Under the pieces are notes generated by a model, which worked only from the letters and a program-made list of their open reading frames with translations, made no database searches and was not told the DNA's origin. Below are positions 8,301-16,524 of a stretch of DNA of 64,000 nucleotides, one piece after another. Numbering within the stretch: position 1 is the first letter of the stretch; each line of letters opens with the position of its first letter. The DNA is from UBA5018 sp947463165 (GTDB lineage Bacteria > Cyanobacteriota > Cyanobacteriia > PCC-6307 > Cyanobiaceae): positions 205,081-269,080 of the forward strand of contig CALRTY020000003.1 of the NCBI GenBank assembly GCA_943371245.1, written 5' to 3'. Position numbers and translations under genes: made by a program.

Positions 8301-11300
8301 ACAATGGGTAGATCAGGCTTGGAATGCCACGACTAAATGGACAAGTGATGCATGGGATGCTACGACTGAATGGACAAGTGATGCATGGGATGCCACGACT
8401 AAATGGACAAGTGATGCATGGAATGCTACGACTGAATGGACAAATGATGCATGGAATGCTACGACTGAATGGGCAAATGATGCATGGGATGCTACGACTA
8501 AATGGACAAGTGATGCATGGGATGCGATCGGTAAATGGACTCCTGAAGCCTTGCAGGCTACCACTCATTGGAGTGGTGCCGCATGGCAAGCGACGACAGA
8601 ATGGACACTGGATGTATGGCAATTGACAGCGGACTGGACTCCGGAAGTATGGCAAGCAACTACTCGCTGGACTGATGATATTTGGCAAGCAACCACAGTT
8701 ATTATCGATATTAGCAGCAAAATAACCCTCGCAGTTGCCCCAGGCGGGGCGCTAGAAGACGGTAGTAGCAAGCTAGTCTATACCTTTACTCGTACTGGTC
8801 TCACTAGTGTGCCACTCTCGGTGTACTACACAGTGGATGGCACAGCCAGCGCGGATGATTACAGCGGTATACCAGAAAACCATAGAATCAGCTTCGGCCC
8901 AAGCGTATCTAGCGTAGATTTAGTGGTGAATCTCGCAGCTGATAACCTTGCAGAAGCCGACGAAACGATAGCCATCACCATCTCACCCGGAAGTGACTAC
9001 ACCATCGATACCACTACAGCTGTTATTGGCACCATCATTAATGATGACCTCCCTGCCATATCTCTGAGCATCAATCCAGTCGATGTGCAAGAAGACGGCA
9101 ATAGCAATCTCATTTATAGCTTCTATCGTACTGGCCCGACTAGTGCACCACTCACTGTGTATTACACAGTGGGAGGAACGGCCAGTGCAGATGATTACAG
9201 CGGAGTGCCTGCCACCAGGGCAATTACCTTCGCTGAAGGGCGATCAAGAGTGGATCTGGAGGTGGATCCCACCGCTGACATTCTGGTGGAGCCCGACGAA
9301 ACCGTTGCCATAACCATCTCAGCTAATAGTAGCTATAGCGTGGGTAGCATTGCTGCTGCGGTTGGTACCATTACTAATGACGATTTTTATCGCGTTCCTC
9401 AAGATATTATTTTTAACAAGACGCTCAGTGATGTGTTTAATGCAGGTCAATTGATTGGAACACTTACTACCGAAGACCCAGACTCAACGAATGGCTTTAC
9501 GTACAAGCTAGAGGCAGGGTACCAGGATGGCAGCATTTTTGGCATCATCGATAATAGGTTGATCATCGGTAATATCAGCTCTTTTAATTCGAAGGAAGAG
9601 TTTAATCTTAGAGTTACTACTACGGACACCACGGGCCTTAGCTTTACCAAAGATTTTATCATCAATAAAGCTGATCTAAAGCTAACAAAAGGCGGCGCCA
9701 ATGGGGATATACATATTCATCCCAGTCTTGATGGACTTTATTACGATTTTCAATATGCAGGTGTCTTCAATATGTCGACTTCTGTTGATAAAAATTTTGA
9801 AGTGCAAGTTAGGCTGGTTAAAGGTATTACTTGGCCATCTGCTTCGGTTGCAAATGGTATTGCCATTCAAAGTTTTGGCCATTTCTTTGCCATTGATGCT
9901 AGCCAGTCAGTCAATAATCCAATAATTGCGGTAGATGGCAATCAGGTAGACCTTCAGGCTGGTCAATCAGTGTCAGTTGGCCTAGGTCGATTAAATAGAA
10001 ATTCAGCTAATGAGTTTAATTTCCGCACCGTTGATAACAATATTATAGCCTTTCAAGTATATGGCCACAATAGAGACATATATATGAATATGCAGTTCAA
10101 CTTGTCAAATGCTTATGTAAATAAGCTTACTGGGTTGATGGGGAACTTGGATGGAAATTCCCACAACGACTGGGTGACTAATCCTGAAAGTGTGAGGATA
10201 GCCCCGGAGCAAAATTTATTCAATAATGCCTCCTATCTAAGCATAGCTGCTCTCACCCCATTTGCGGACGAATATAATTCTATAATACAAAAACCCAAGC
10301 CTGGGTATTTCCTCTTAACACGCTCCGGTCCTATTGATTCATCATTGACCGTTCCTATTCTTTTGGGTGGCAGTGCCCAAGCAGGGATGGATTACGGTTT
10401 GCTTCCAGCAATGGCCACCTTCGCCGCAGGTGCCCGAACAACCGACCTTAAAATTGCACCATTGCTAGACAGCAATGCAAAAGAAGGAATTGAAACAGTT
10501 ACAGCAACTATACAGCCAGTACCCGGTTACCAGCTAGCCGGCTTGCCTACGGCAACGGTAAAAATATTTGATAGCATTGGATCAATCGTAGGAATTTATC
10601 CCGATCAAATTAGTCTGAATGAGGGCAATGCTTCTGCATCATCTTATACTTTTGCTTTGCTGCGCCAAGGAGACCTGAGCCTGCCTAGTAGTGTTGATTG
10701 GTCGGTGAAAGGATATGGACTCAATCCAGTATCGCCAAATGATTTTGCAAGTAGCAGCTTTCCATCTGGTTCCGTTAGCTTCAGCCCAGGCGAAGCAAGC
10801 AAAGCCATTTCCTTTGGTGTTAATGGAGATTATGATTATGAGCTAGACGAAGAATTTTCGGTTAATTTATCAAATCCTATTGGCGCAGGTGCGGCCATAG
10901 GTAAAGCATTTGCGTTGGGCAAGACCTTAAATGATGACACTGGCTTGGCTATTTTTTCAAGCTCAATGTCTATCCAGCCAGAGGGAAATACTGGTAACAC
11001 ATCACTATCATTTACGGTTGCTCGTAAGGGCAATATTTTGCAGTCCAGTAGTGTCCAATGGAGTGTTTTGGGATCAGGTACTCATCCGGCTACAGCTGAT
11101 GACTTTATTGATCAAGCTTATCCAACGGGCGTGCTAACGTTTAATCCAGGAGAAGATAGTGCCAATGTAACCATAAATGTCCGTGGCGACACCATCGAAG
11201 AACATAGCGAAGTTTTTGAAATTCGATTGTCCAATCCATCACTTGGAAGTAATATTGTTACAGGTGCTGCTGTCGGTATTGTGCAGGATGATGATGCGCT

Positions 11301-12822
11301 TATCTCGATCATAAATGCAGGCCCAGATAGACAACTTGAAGGCGACACTGGTGTTACTCCCTATTCGTTTACGATCTTTCGGTTTGGCGATAACTCTATT
11401 TCAAGTACTGTAGACTGGGCCGTTGAAGGTAGTGGTCCTAATCCAGCAACAGCGAATGATTTTATTGGTGGCCAACTTCCCTCGGGAAAAGTTAACTTTT
11501 ATCCAGGAGAAATAAGTACAGTAATAACCGTTTTTGTCAAAGCCGATTTAAACTACGAATGCGACCAGGAATTCACTGTCAGCCTAGCCAATGCAGTTCT
11601 TGCGCAAATTGACAAATCTTCTGCCAAAGCTGTGATCGTTAATGATGACAAATCATCTGTTGGCGTTCGTATTCAGAATAATGATGCTGTTACAGAAGGT
11701 TTTGATCAATACAAGATCATCCAATTAGCCAGATCAAATGGTACAGAAGCGTCTTTGACTGTCAATTTATCAACTTCTGGAACTGCGACCCATGGCCAGG
11801 ATTATAGATTGTACAATACGATTACATTGCCCGCTGGAGTATCCAGCCTTAATGTTCCTCTCTCACTTATCAATGATTTCTTGTCTGAAGACCCCGAGCA
11901 AATTGTCATTACGCTAGATCCTGGTCTGAATTATACTATTGATCCTAGCTTCTCAGAAGCTTCTTTTTCGATCATAGATAATTCAGACCCCGTGCCACTC
12001 GTGTTTTGGCTCAATCATCGAGCAAAAATTTTAAAAGTCTCTCCAAATATTCCAGAAGAACTTGTCAATTCAATTATCTTTGATGTATTTATTACGGGAG
12101 ATGATGGCTTTATCGATTCCGGGAATGATCATTTTGATATCTTTAAAGACCCTATCCTCTGCCTTGCCACTGGCACCCTTATCCGCACCCCCTCCGGCAA
12201 TCGCCCGGTGGAGGAATTGCAAATTGGCGATCTAGTGCTCACCCCTGATGGTCCGCAGCCGCTCAAGTTCCTGGGCGTTTCCACCCGCCATGTGAATAAT
12301 CTCAGGGCCACCGGCAGGATGCCGATCCGCATCCAGGCGGGGGTATTTGGTGAAAATCTGCCCTCCGCGGATATCTACTGCACCCCCAGCCATGCCTTCG
12401 CGCTAGGCGACTGCTTGGTGGAAGCGCAGGCCTTGATCAATGGCCAGTCCATATATCAACTGGAACAGCTCAGTGAATTTGATCAGCGCCATCAATGTGA
12501 ACAGCGCAGCCACCTGGTTGAGCACAAAGAAGTTGATTCATTCACCTACTACTCCCTGGAATTTAACCAGCACGTCCTGGTGTGGGCCAATGATCTACTC
12601 ACCGAGAGTTATCTGCCTACCTACCGCGATGGTGAGCTCACCCGGATGGCTTGGAACAACTATGACTGCTACTTAAACCTATATCAATCATCCGAAACCA
12701 TGAATGAACTGCCCATGTCTCGCATTCCCTTCGCCCGGCAACTGCCGCTCCGCATCCGGGAGCGCTTCAAGCTGGGCAGCGGCCTTGACGCCAGCCGGGA
12801 AGAGTTGTGCCTCACTCTCTGA
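5389..12822 (+). CDS. Giant mosaic surface/secreted protein: Calx-beta, EExGH domain, lipase-like, Trp-repeat, cadherin-like, VWD-like, Hint
   Basis: This 2477-residue protein starts at ATG 5389 or 5416. Modules in order are: a Calx-beta domain (about 20-125); a domain around 165-330 with ILEEFGHSID and GDEG that is shared with the two other giants; a second Calx-beta region (about 460-560); an alpha/beta-hydrolase segment resembling class 3 lipases with the nucleophile elbow GHSLGGA near residue 737; an 11-residue Trp-rich repeat (about 940-1105); two Calx-beta domains (1108-1333); a cadherin-like domain (1335-1430); a VWD-like domain ending in GLMGNLDGNSHNDW (about 1435-1625); further Calx-beta units (1640-2210); and a C-terminal Hint domain beginning CLATGTLIRTPSG (about 2257-2420). 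No classical signal peptide is visible, so type I secretion is inferred. The body is AT-richer than the genome, while the Hint part is GC-rich. A role as adhesin or secreted lipase is inference. Confidence 0.85.
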   Translation: MIFGINFFIMTSTLSIFASNVVQLEGNSACKAFTFTVNRSGDISGSSTAAWAVSSAQATGDDFVGSIFPSGTVTFAAGVTSQIITVEVNGNFKIENDESFTITLSDPVGSTISTAMAYGSIIRDDATYSWTTPQEIASEDYATAMTTGGDGSIYIDDMTRVNPGFKSSSSIVYFAKEIAYQYLGKFAANPEFLEKMCLAFGESFAPDAALSLARNWEKWNVTLPSIEIIPATSLNGAYGGYASMTDTIYLSDEFIRKSTLSAIVSIILEEFGHSIDRLLNDSDALGDEGQVFASLVQGIPLPDSELQALYQENDFATIAVHGREIEIEQAEFSDGGQKDSHKVISLDGARAIYLSYGRYADYYYCPHGDRDRPINDRLFIRYAGKNIFEATFADLDEHIIIQIPLNLSDKLEFIVDADTANYPPPYPYNPDLEFPFEQCNNDTGWWYSGYLTPIVLDIQDAYTAVAGGDNKKATIKFPVILSEACSRETTVRYFTLAGTAADGIIGSDKRDYRPVTGTLTFAPGEIRKEIEIEVCGDRPVNSESNSIFEYLAKDKSYRDWTKSQDIDFGSSSTLSYGEDFGYRVNKFFNDTSDFQAVGLTSDENFFVIISDPYDVKINTDSALNKIYLLHLLEQSLGKDYSTSPAYQAALQALDSLKDTSWAFATGTIYDQGKAPILAIRGSEKNIFDWWDDFNPMGVGYSQYQSTKKNKDDNVYKWLDDVSHPQGTNVSFKPHITGHSLGGALTQWVAADYSSQGALGDIVTFNSPGISTEKAASFTGAENVTHYITSTDVVSLAGSSYIDGKYILFDESFSFMKPFAVINAHSHPVIVPDIIQSPSEPRIKKPLNFSEKTFASVASLNDPLFSFLPDPDYFVFLIAVSRIFGPKEGPFVAAALVNRGTAEFARKQIGAEIYNHVNTVKFTVEFAKLSVQAAGNAAKIWSSAAWNAVKEWKDAAWGSVSNWITSAWNATTQWVDQAWNATTKWTSDAWDATTEWTSDAWDATTKWTSDAWNATTEWTNDAWNATTEWANDAWDATTKWTSDAWDAIGKWTPEALQATTHWSGAAWQATTEWTLDVWQLTADWTPEVWQATTRWTDDIWQATTVIIDISSKITLAVAPGGALEDGSSKLVYTFTRTGLTSVPLSVYYTVDGTASADDYSGIPENHRISFGPSVSSVDLVVNLAADNLAEADETIAITISPGSDYTIDTTTAVIGTIINDDLPAISLSINPVDVQEDGNSNLIYSFYRTGPTSAPLTVYYTVGGTASADDYSGVPATRAITFAEGRSRVDLEVDPTADILVEPDETVAITISANSSYSVGSIAAAVGTITNDDFYRVPQDIIFNKTLSDVFNAGQLIGTLTTEDPDSTNGFTYKLEAGYQDGSIFGIIDNRLIIGNISSFNSKEEFNLRVTTTDTTGLSFTKDFIINKADLKLTKGGANGDIHIHPSLDGLYYDFQYAGVFNMSTSVDKNFEVQVRLVKGITWPSASVANGIAIQSFGHFFAIDASQSVNNPIIAVDGNQVDLQAGQSVSVGLGRLNRNSANEFNFRTVDNNIIAFQVYGHNRDIYMNMQFNLSNAYVNKLTGLMGNLDGNSHNDWVTNPESVRIAPEQNLFNNASYLSIAALTPFADEYNSIIQKPKPGYFLLTRSGPIDSSLTVPILLGGSAQAGMDYGLLPAMATFAAGARTTDLKIAPLLDSNAKEGIETVTATIQPVPGYQLAGLPTATVKIFDSIGSIVGIYPDQISLNEGNASASSYTFALLRQGDLSLPSSVDWSVKGYGLNPVSPNDFASSSFPSGSVSFSPGEASKAISFGVNGDYDYELDEEFSVNLSNPIGAGAAIGKAFALGKTLNDDTGLAIFSSSMSIQPEGNTGNTSLSFTVARKGNILQSSSVQWSVLGSGTHPATADDFIDQAYPTGVLTFNPGEDSANVTINVRGDTIEEHSEVFEIRLSNPSLGSNIVTGAAVGIVQDDDALISIINAGPDRQLEGDTGVTPYSFTIFRFGDNSISSTVDWAVEGSGPNPATANDFIGGQLPSGKVNFYPGEISTVITVFVKADLNYECDQEFTVSLANAVLAQIDKSSAKAVIVNDDKSSVGVRIQNNDAVTEGFDQYKIIQLARSNGTEASLTVNLSTSGTATHGQDYRLYNTITLPAGVSSLNVPLSLINDFLSEDPEQIVITLDPGLNYTIDPSFSEASFSIIDNSDPVPLVFWLNHRAKILKVSPNIPEELVNSIIFDVFITGDDGFIDSGNDHFDIFKDPILCLATGTLIRTPSGNRPVEELQIGDLVLTPDGPQPLKFLGVSTRHVNNLRATGRMPIRIQAGVFGENLPSADIYCTPSHAFALGDCLVEAQALINGQSIYQLEQLSEFDQRHQCEQRSHLVEHKEVDSFTYYSLEFNQHVLVWANDLLTESYLPTYRDGELTRMAWNNYDCYLNLYQSSETMNELPMSRIPFARQLPLRIRERFKLGSGLDASREELCLTL
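8209..8708 (+). repeat. 33-bp (11-residue) tandem repeat encoding an AWxATTxWTxx array
   Basis: About fifteen copies of an 11-residue unit lie in frame in the first giant gene, with consensus AWDATTKWTSD. The central copies (8310-8520) are nearly identical at DNA level and the outer ones have diverged (AWQATTEWTLD, VWQATTRWTDD). Two Trp residues per unit, five apart, would lie on one face of an undecad helix. No named family with this repeat is recognised. It separates the lipase-like segment from the Calx-beta run. Confidence 0.9.
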
Positions 12823-12857
12823 GCATCAATCCCTACCAACTACTAGCGATCGTTACC

Positions 12858-12883
12858 GGGAGGATCTAGCCCCATATCCTCCC
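12858..12883. terminator. Hairpin between convergent giant gene and trmD
   Basis: A perfect 8-bp stem, GGGAGGAT and ATCCTCCC with a 10-base loop, sits in the 65-bp gap between two convergent genes. There is no T run on the plus strand, so it is a possible transcript end or attenuating structure rather than a classical terminator. Confidence 0.4.
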
Positions 12884-12887
12884 CCCA

Positions 12888-13625
12888 TCAGCCATCATCC
12901 CCAGGATGTGGATCCAGCGCAATATCCTCATCCTGGGGCTGCTGCTCTAGCCAGCGGGCGTAGAGGTCGGCGCGGCGTTGGCGGGTGCGTAGGAGTTGCT
13001 GCTCAAAGCGCCAGCGGGCAATCGCCCCGTGGTCGCCGCTGCGCAATAGCTCCGGTACCGCCATATCGCGAAAATTGGCGGGTCTGGTGTAGTGGGGGTG
13101 CTCCAGTAGCGGGCTGCTGTGGCTCTCCTCCTCCAGGCTGTCGCTGCAACCCAGGGTGCCGGGCAGCAGCCTCACCACGCCGTTGATGATCGTGGCCGCC
13201 GGCAGTTCGCCGCCGGTGAGCACAAAATCGCCTATTGACACCTCCTCATCGGCGAGGCTGCGGATGCGTTCATCAAAGCCTTCGTAGTGGCCGCAGATGA
13301 ATACCAACTGCTGCCAATCCCTAGACCACCTGATCAAATCCTCCTGCCGTAGCGGTTGGCCTTGGGGGCTCATCAGCAGCACCCTTCGCCTGGGTAGCTG
13401 GGGGATTGCCTCCACCGCAGCGAACACCGGCTCCGGCTTGAGCACCATGCCGGCACCGCCGCCATAGGGCACATCATCCACCTTGCGGTATTTATCGGTG
13501 GTGTAATCGCGGGGATTGTGCAGGTGTAATTCGGCAATGCCGGCGGCAAATGCCCTACCAATAACCCCCAGCTCCAGCAAGGGCGCAAACGCCTCGGGAG
13601 CCAGGCTCACCACATCCAAGCGCAT
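12888..13625 (-). CDS. trmD: tRNA (guanine-37-N1)-methyltransferase TrmD
   Basis: TrmD methylates G37 next to the anticodon in tRNAs reading CNN, Leu and Pro codons, using SAM, and prevents +1 frameshifting. It has 245 residues, normal for the family. Visible SPOUT-knot motifs are VPYGGGAGMVLKPEP, LMSPQGQPL, ICGHYEGFDERI and SIGDFVLTGGELPA, followed by the flexible linker and the C-terminal helical region with HPHYTRPANF. The ATG at 13625 (MRLDVVSLAPEAF) is the expected start. The CpcS-like gene lies 4 bp upstream in the same direction, so the two are probably co-transcribed. Confidence 0.96.
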   Translation of the reverse strand: MRLDVVSLAPEAFAPLLELGVIGRAFAAGIAELHLHNPRDYTTDKYRKVDDVPYGGGAGMVLKPEPVFAAVEAIPQLPRRRVLLMSPQGQPLRQEDLIRWSRDWQQLVFICGHYEGFDERIRSLADEEVSIGDFVLTGGELPAATIINGVVRLLPGTLGCSDSLEEESHSSPLLEHPHYTRPANFRDMAVPELLRSGDHGAIARWRFEQQLLRTRQRRADLYARWLEQQPQDEDIALDPHPGDDG

Positions 13626-13629
13626 GGAA

Positions 13630-14187
13630 TTAATTGGCTGGGGAAGCTACTGCGGCAGAAGAGCCTGGAGCGGCGGCTGGTCTGCCAACCCTGCGGATCT
13701 CCGAACTGAAACTGGCCCGGGCCGGACGGCCATCGGCCCCCTGCTCCACGGTGGAGCGCAGCCGCAGGTTGGCCTTGGTGAACCAGATCCGCTCCCGCAC
13801 CAGCCGCTCGCCGGCGCTGATCCTTAGCTCCAGGCTGCCGTCTGGCCACAACTGCCAACTGCCCTGGCTCTGGCCCTCGCCACCGCTGGCTGTGAAGCCG
13901 CCCTGGTGATCAAAGTGCAGCTGGGCGGGCCCCTTGCCCCCAGCAGCCACCAGCAGGCCGCCCACGGAGGCGTTGTCCTCCGGTTCGAGGAAGGCCACCA
14001 CCAGCTCGCCCCGTTCACTGCTGTGCCAGGCCTCCTCCAGGGATGCTGGCTCTTGGGCCGCAGCATCGGCCGGATCTAAGGAGTCGGCCAGGCTGAACTG
14101 GCTGCGCAGGCTCATCCACTCCCCGGCGCAGCAGCGCAGGAAGGCGCCGATCGTCTCGGGCGGGAAGGCGGGGATTGGTTCACTCAT
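13630..14187 (-). CDS. Phycobiliprotein lyase, CpcS/CpeS family
   Basis: This 185-residue lipocalin-like protein carries the signature of CpcS/CpeS chromophore lyases: an N-terminal FLRCCAGEWMSLRSQF (family pattern xGxWxSxRxxH/Y) and a C-terminal RERIWFTKANLRLRSTVE followed by ASFSSEIRRV. These enzymes attach bilins to Cys-82-type sites of phycobiliproteins. The middle (GELVVAFLEPED, WQLWPDGSLEL) fits the beta-barrel. The last 15 residues are an Ala/Ser-rich tail. The specific partner (phycocyanin, allophycocyanin or phycoerythrin subunit) cannot be decided from sequence. It sits directly upstream of trmD. Confidence 0.85.
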   Translation of the reverse strand: MSEPIPAFPPETIGAFLRCCAGEWMSLRSQFSLADSLDPADAAAQEPASLEEAWHSSERGELVVAFLEPEDNASVGGLLVAAGGKGPAQLHFDHQGGFTASGGEGQSQGSWQLWPDGSLELRISAGERLVRERIWFTKANLRLRSTVEQGADGRPARASFSSEIRRVGRPAAAPGSSAAVASPAN

Positions 14188-14283
14188 GGGCTTGATTGTC
14201 TCAGGTTTTAATACCGATTGACTCTTGTTTGGTTCAGCGCATTGCCCAGCTGCGCCGGGCCGCTGCTTCTAGCGCCAGCATCC

Positions 14284-15501
14284 TCAATCCCCCCGGTAGC
14301 CCAGTTCGGCCAGGCGGGCGGCACTGCCCCGCCAACCGGGCACCACTTTCACGAATAACTCCAGGTAGACGGGGCCAGCCAGCAGCTTCTCCATCTGCAG
14401 CCTTGCCCCCTGGCCGATCGTGCGCAGCATCGAACCGCCCTTGCCAATCAAAATTCCCTTCTGGCTGCTGCGCTCCACCAGCACCGTGGCCAGCACCGCC
14501 GTGCGCGGGCCGTCATCCACCACCCGATCGATGCTCACCGCCACGGAATGGGGTATCTCCTCTCGGGTGTGGCTGAGCACCTGCTCCCTTATCAACTCGG
14601 CCATCAGCAGCTGCTCCGGTTGATCGCTTACCGCATCGGGGGGATAGAGGTGCGGCCCCAGGGGCAACTCGGCGGCCAAGGCGGCCACCAGCTCCTCGGT
14701 GCCCGCCCCGCTGAGGGCACTCACCGGATGCATGGGCCAGGCCAGCGGCGCCTGGCCCTCGCCGGCCAGCAGCTCCCGGTAGCTGGCGGCCAACTGCTCG
14801 GCCTGTTGCTCGTCCACCAGGTCGTGCTTGTTCAGCGCCAGGTGCACCGGCGCCCTGCAGTGGCGCAGCAACTCCACGATGTAGCCATCGCCGCGACCGG
14901 CCGGCTGGCTGCCATCCACCAGCAACAGCACCACATCCACCTCGCCGATGGCCCGGCGGGCCGACTGCACCAGCCTCTCCCCCAGCAGGTGATGGGGCTT
15001 GTGGATGCCAGGCGTGTCCAGCAGCACCAGTTGGGCGGCGGGGGTGGTGAGGATCGCCCGCAGGCGATGGCGGGTGGTTTGGGCGATGGGGGAGGTGATC
15101 GCCACCTTCTGGCCCACCAGCTGGTTGAGCAGGGTGGACTTGCCCACATTGGGCCGCCCGATCAGGGCCACAAAACCAGAGCGGAACCGCTCCGCAGCTG
15201 CGGTGGCCAGGGGGCTCCCCTGGCCCAGCAGGCGGGCCGATTCGGCTGGATCGGGAATCGGCAGCAGGATCCCCTCATCGGCCGGCGGCACCGCCAGGCG
15301 GCGATGTTCGGAGCCCAATTCAGCCGGGTTTGTCGCCATGGCGGCCTCTCGATCCATCACTGCCGGGGCCCCGGCCCCCTCTGGGCTGATTGCGGTTGAG
15401 CTGGCTGTCTCTGTAGCCCCGGCTCCCTCCGGTGGGGCGGCAGCTGCCCTGGCGGGTTGGGAGTTGGGGAGCTCAGGCTCGGTGGGTTGGCTGGAATCCA
15501 T
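14284..15501 (-). CDS. era: GTPase Era with long N-terminal extension
   Basis: Era binds 16S rRNA near its 3' end and assists 30S maturation. GTPase motifs are clear: G1 GRPNVGKST (about 114-122), the switch region TTRHRLRAI, G3 DTPGIHKPHH, and G4 NKHD. The C-terminal KH domain contains RTAVLATVLVERSSQKGILIGKGG. The protein is 405 residues against about 300 for typical Era. The extra N-terminal roughly 105 residues are Ala/Pro/Glu-rich low complexity (ARAAAAPPEGAGATETAS) and include a partly duplicated 'EGAGA' segment. An internal start closer to the GTPase domain cannot be excluded, but no better placed ATG is evident. Confidence 0.92.
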   Translation of the reverse strand: MDSSQPTEPELPNSQPARAAAAPPEGAGATETASSTAISPEGAGAPAVMDREAAMATNPAELGSEHRRLAVPPADEGILLPIPDPAESARLLGQGSPLATAAAERFRSGFVALIGRPNVGKSTLLNQLVGQKVAITSPIAQTTRHRLRAILTTPAAQLVLLDTPGIHKPHHLLGERLVQSARRAIGEVDVVLLLVDGSQPAGRGDGYIVELLRHCRAPVHLALNKHDLVDEQQAEQLAASYRELLAGEGQAPLAWPMHPVSALSGAGTEELVAALAAELPLGPHLYPPDAVSDQPEQLLMAELIREQVLSHTREEIPHSVAVSIDRVVDDGPRTAVLATVLVERSSQKGILIGKGGSMLRTIGQGARLQMEKLLAGPVYLELFVKVVPGWRGSAARLAELGYRGD

Positions 15502-15539
15502 AGCCTCAACACTGCCAGTTCGGCCCGCCGTTGCCCACC

Positions 15540-16199
15540 ATGACCAGCCCCTCCCCCCAGCCCAGCTTCCCCCAGGCGCTGGCGATCACCGGCCAATGGC
15601 TGGAGCTATGGGAAAACGGTGAACTAAGCGATGAGGTGCTGGCCGACCGGGTGGCCGAACTGGTGGTTAGCCGCGACGGCGGCCGCGGTTTCTTCGCGGT
15701 GAGCCTGGCCGGGGACAGCCCGCTGCTGGATCGGCTGCCCGAGCCGCTGGTGCTTGCCTTGCGCGCCGTGGGCGCCCCGGTGGTGGACCTCTGCCTGCGC
15801 AACCTGGCGATGAGCACGGCCATGGCCCTGCACCACGCCCGCAGCGGCGACCCCCAGCAGCAAGCCGGCTCCGAACGGGTGGCCAGCCGCTGCACCGAAC
15901 TGCTGCGGCTGCTGGACCCCAGCCAGGTGAAGCAGCGGCTGGAGACTCTCTGGGCCGCAGCCCGGGCTGGGGAGAGCGGTGGCGAAGGCATTAGTGCCGG
16001 CGATGGCGCCAGCGAGGCCAGTAGTGAGGCCAGTAGTGAGGGCGGCAGCGAGAGCAGTGGTAATGGCATCAGTAACGGCCAAGCCGCCAGCGCCGCCCTT
16101 AGCTCCATCGAAGAAGATCAGGCCTTCCTGCAGCGCTGGGGCTACGACGCCGAACAGCGCCAAGCGATCGCCTGCGCCCTGGAAGCGGTGGCCGAATAA
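15540..16199 (+). CDS. Conserved cyanobacterial hypothetical protein with Ser/Glu/Gly insert
   Basis: This 219-residue soluble protein of unknown function uses the ATG giving MTSPSPQPSFPQAL. It is read divergently from era, 38 bp away. The conserved-looking parts are the N-terminal helical region (QWLELWENGELSDEVLADRV, then GFFAVSLAGDSPLLDRLP) and a helix with LRNLAMSTAMALHH, ending in QAFLQRWGYDAEQRQAI. Between them, residues about 145-185 form a Gly/Ser/Glu/Ala low-complexity stretch (GASEASSEASSEGGSESSG) encoded by short repeats, probably a recent in-frame expansion. No catalytic motif was recognised. Confidence 0.7.
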   Translation: MTSPSPQPSFPQALAITGQWLELWENGELSDEVLADRVAELVVSRDGGRGFFAVSLAGDSPLLDRLPEPLVLALRAVGAPVVDLCLRNLAMSTAMALHHARSGDPQQQAGSERVASRCTELLRLLDPSQVKQRLETLWAAARAGESGGEGISAGDGASEASSEASSEGGSESSGNGISNGQAASAALSSIEEDQAFLQRWGYDAEQRQAIACALEAVAE

Positions 16200-16524
16200 A
16201 GGGGGGCAAGGGGCCTTTGCGCCTTAGGGAAGGTGTGGGAAACCACGAGTTTTGCCTCCTTGCCCCAGGGAAACCCTTGCGGGGCCAGCGCGTCATTGCG
16301 CCATAGCGGCATCGCCACATTGGAGCCTCGGGTTTTCCAGAGCTTCTCCAGACTGTGACAAAGCATAAAAAAGCCCCCCGAGTCGGGGGGTTTCTTAGCC
16401 AATCAGGCAACCCTTAGCCGGGCGCTTTTGAATGGCAACTAGCATAGTTAACGAGCGGTGTTAACTAGCTACTATCGGCTGCTAACTAGCCGCCAACCAG
16501 GCTCCGCAACCGGCGGGCTGGGCT
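16200..16524. other. Intergenic region with possible small RNA or small ORF
   Basis: These 325 bases lie between two convergent genes. On the minus strand an 86-codon frame (16402 to 16142) is open, but it starts inside the terminator stem and runs into the neighbouring gene's antisense, so it is not called as a gene. The stretch 16225-16365 is not repetitive and ends at a strong terminator hairpin, an arrangement that would fit a small non-coding RNA. No known RNA family was recognised. Confidence 0.35.
16366..16396. terminator. Rho-independent terminator (probably bidirectional)
   Basis: A GC-only stem (CCCCCCG / CGGGGGG with loop AGT, 16374-16390) is flanked by AAAAAAG on the left and TTTCTT on the right, giving a U tract in both directions. 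It lies between the convergent hypothetical gene and the BI-1 gene. Confidence 0.85.

Noticed and set aside
8281..8688. Minus-strand frame encoding repeated CITCPFSRSIP units
   Set aside because: It is the antisense of the Trp-repeat array; periodicity is forced by the DNA repeat.
16142..16402. 86-codon minus-strand frame near the BI-1 gene
   Set aside because: Starts inside a terminator stem and ends inside the neighbouring gene; no recognisable protein features.
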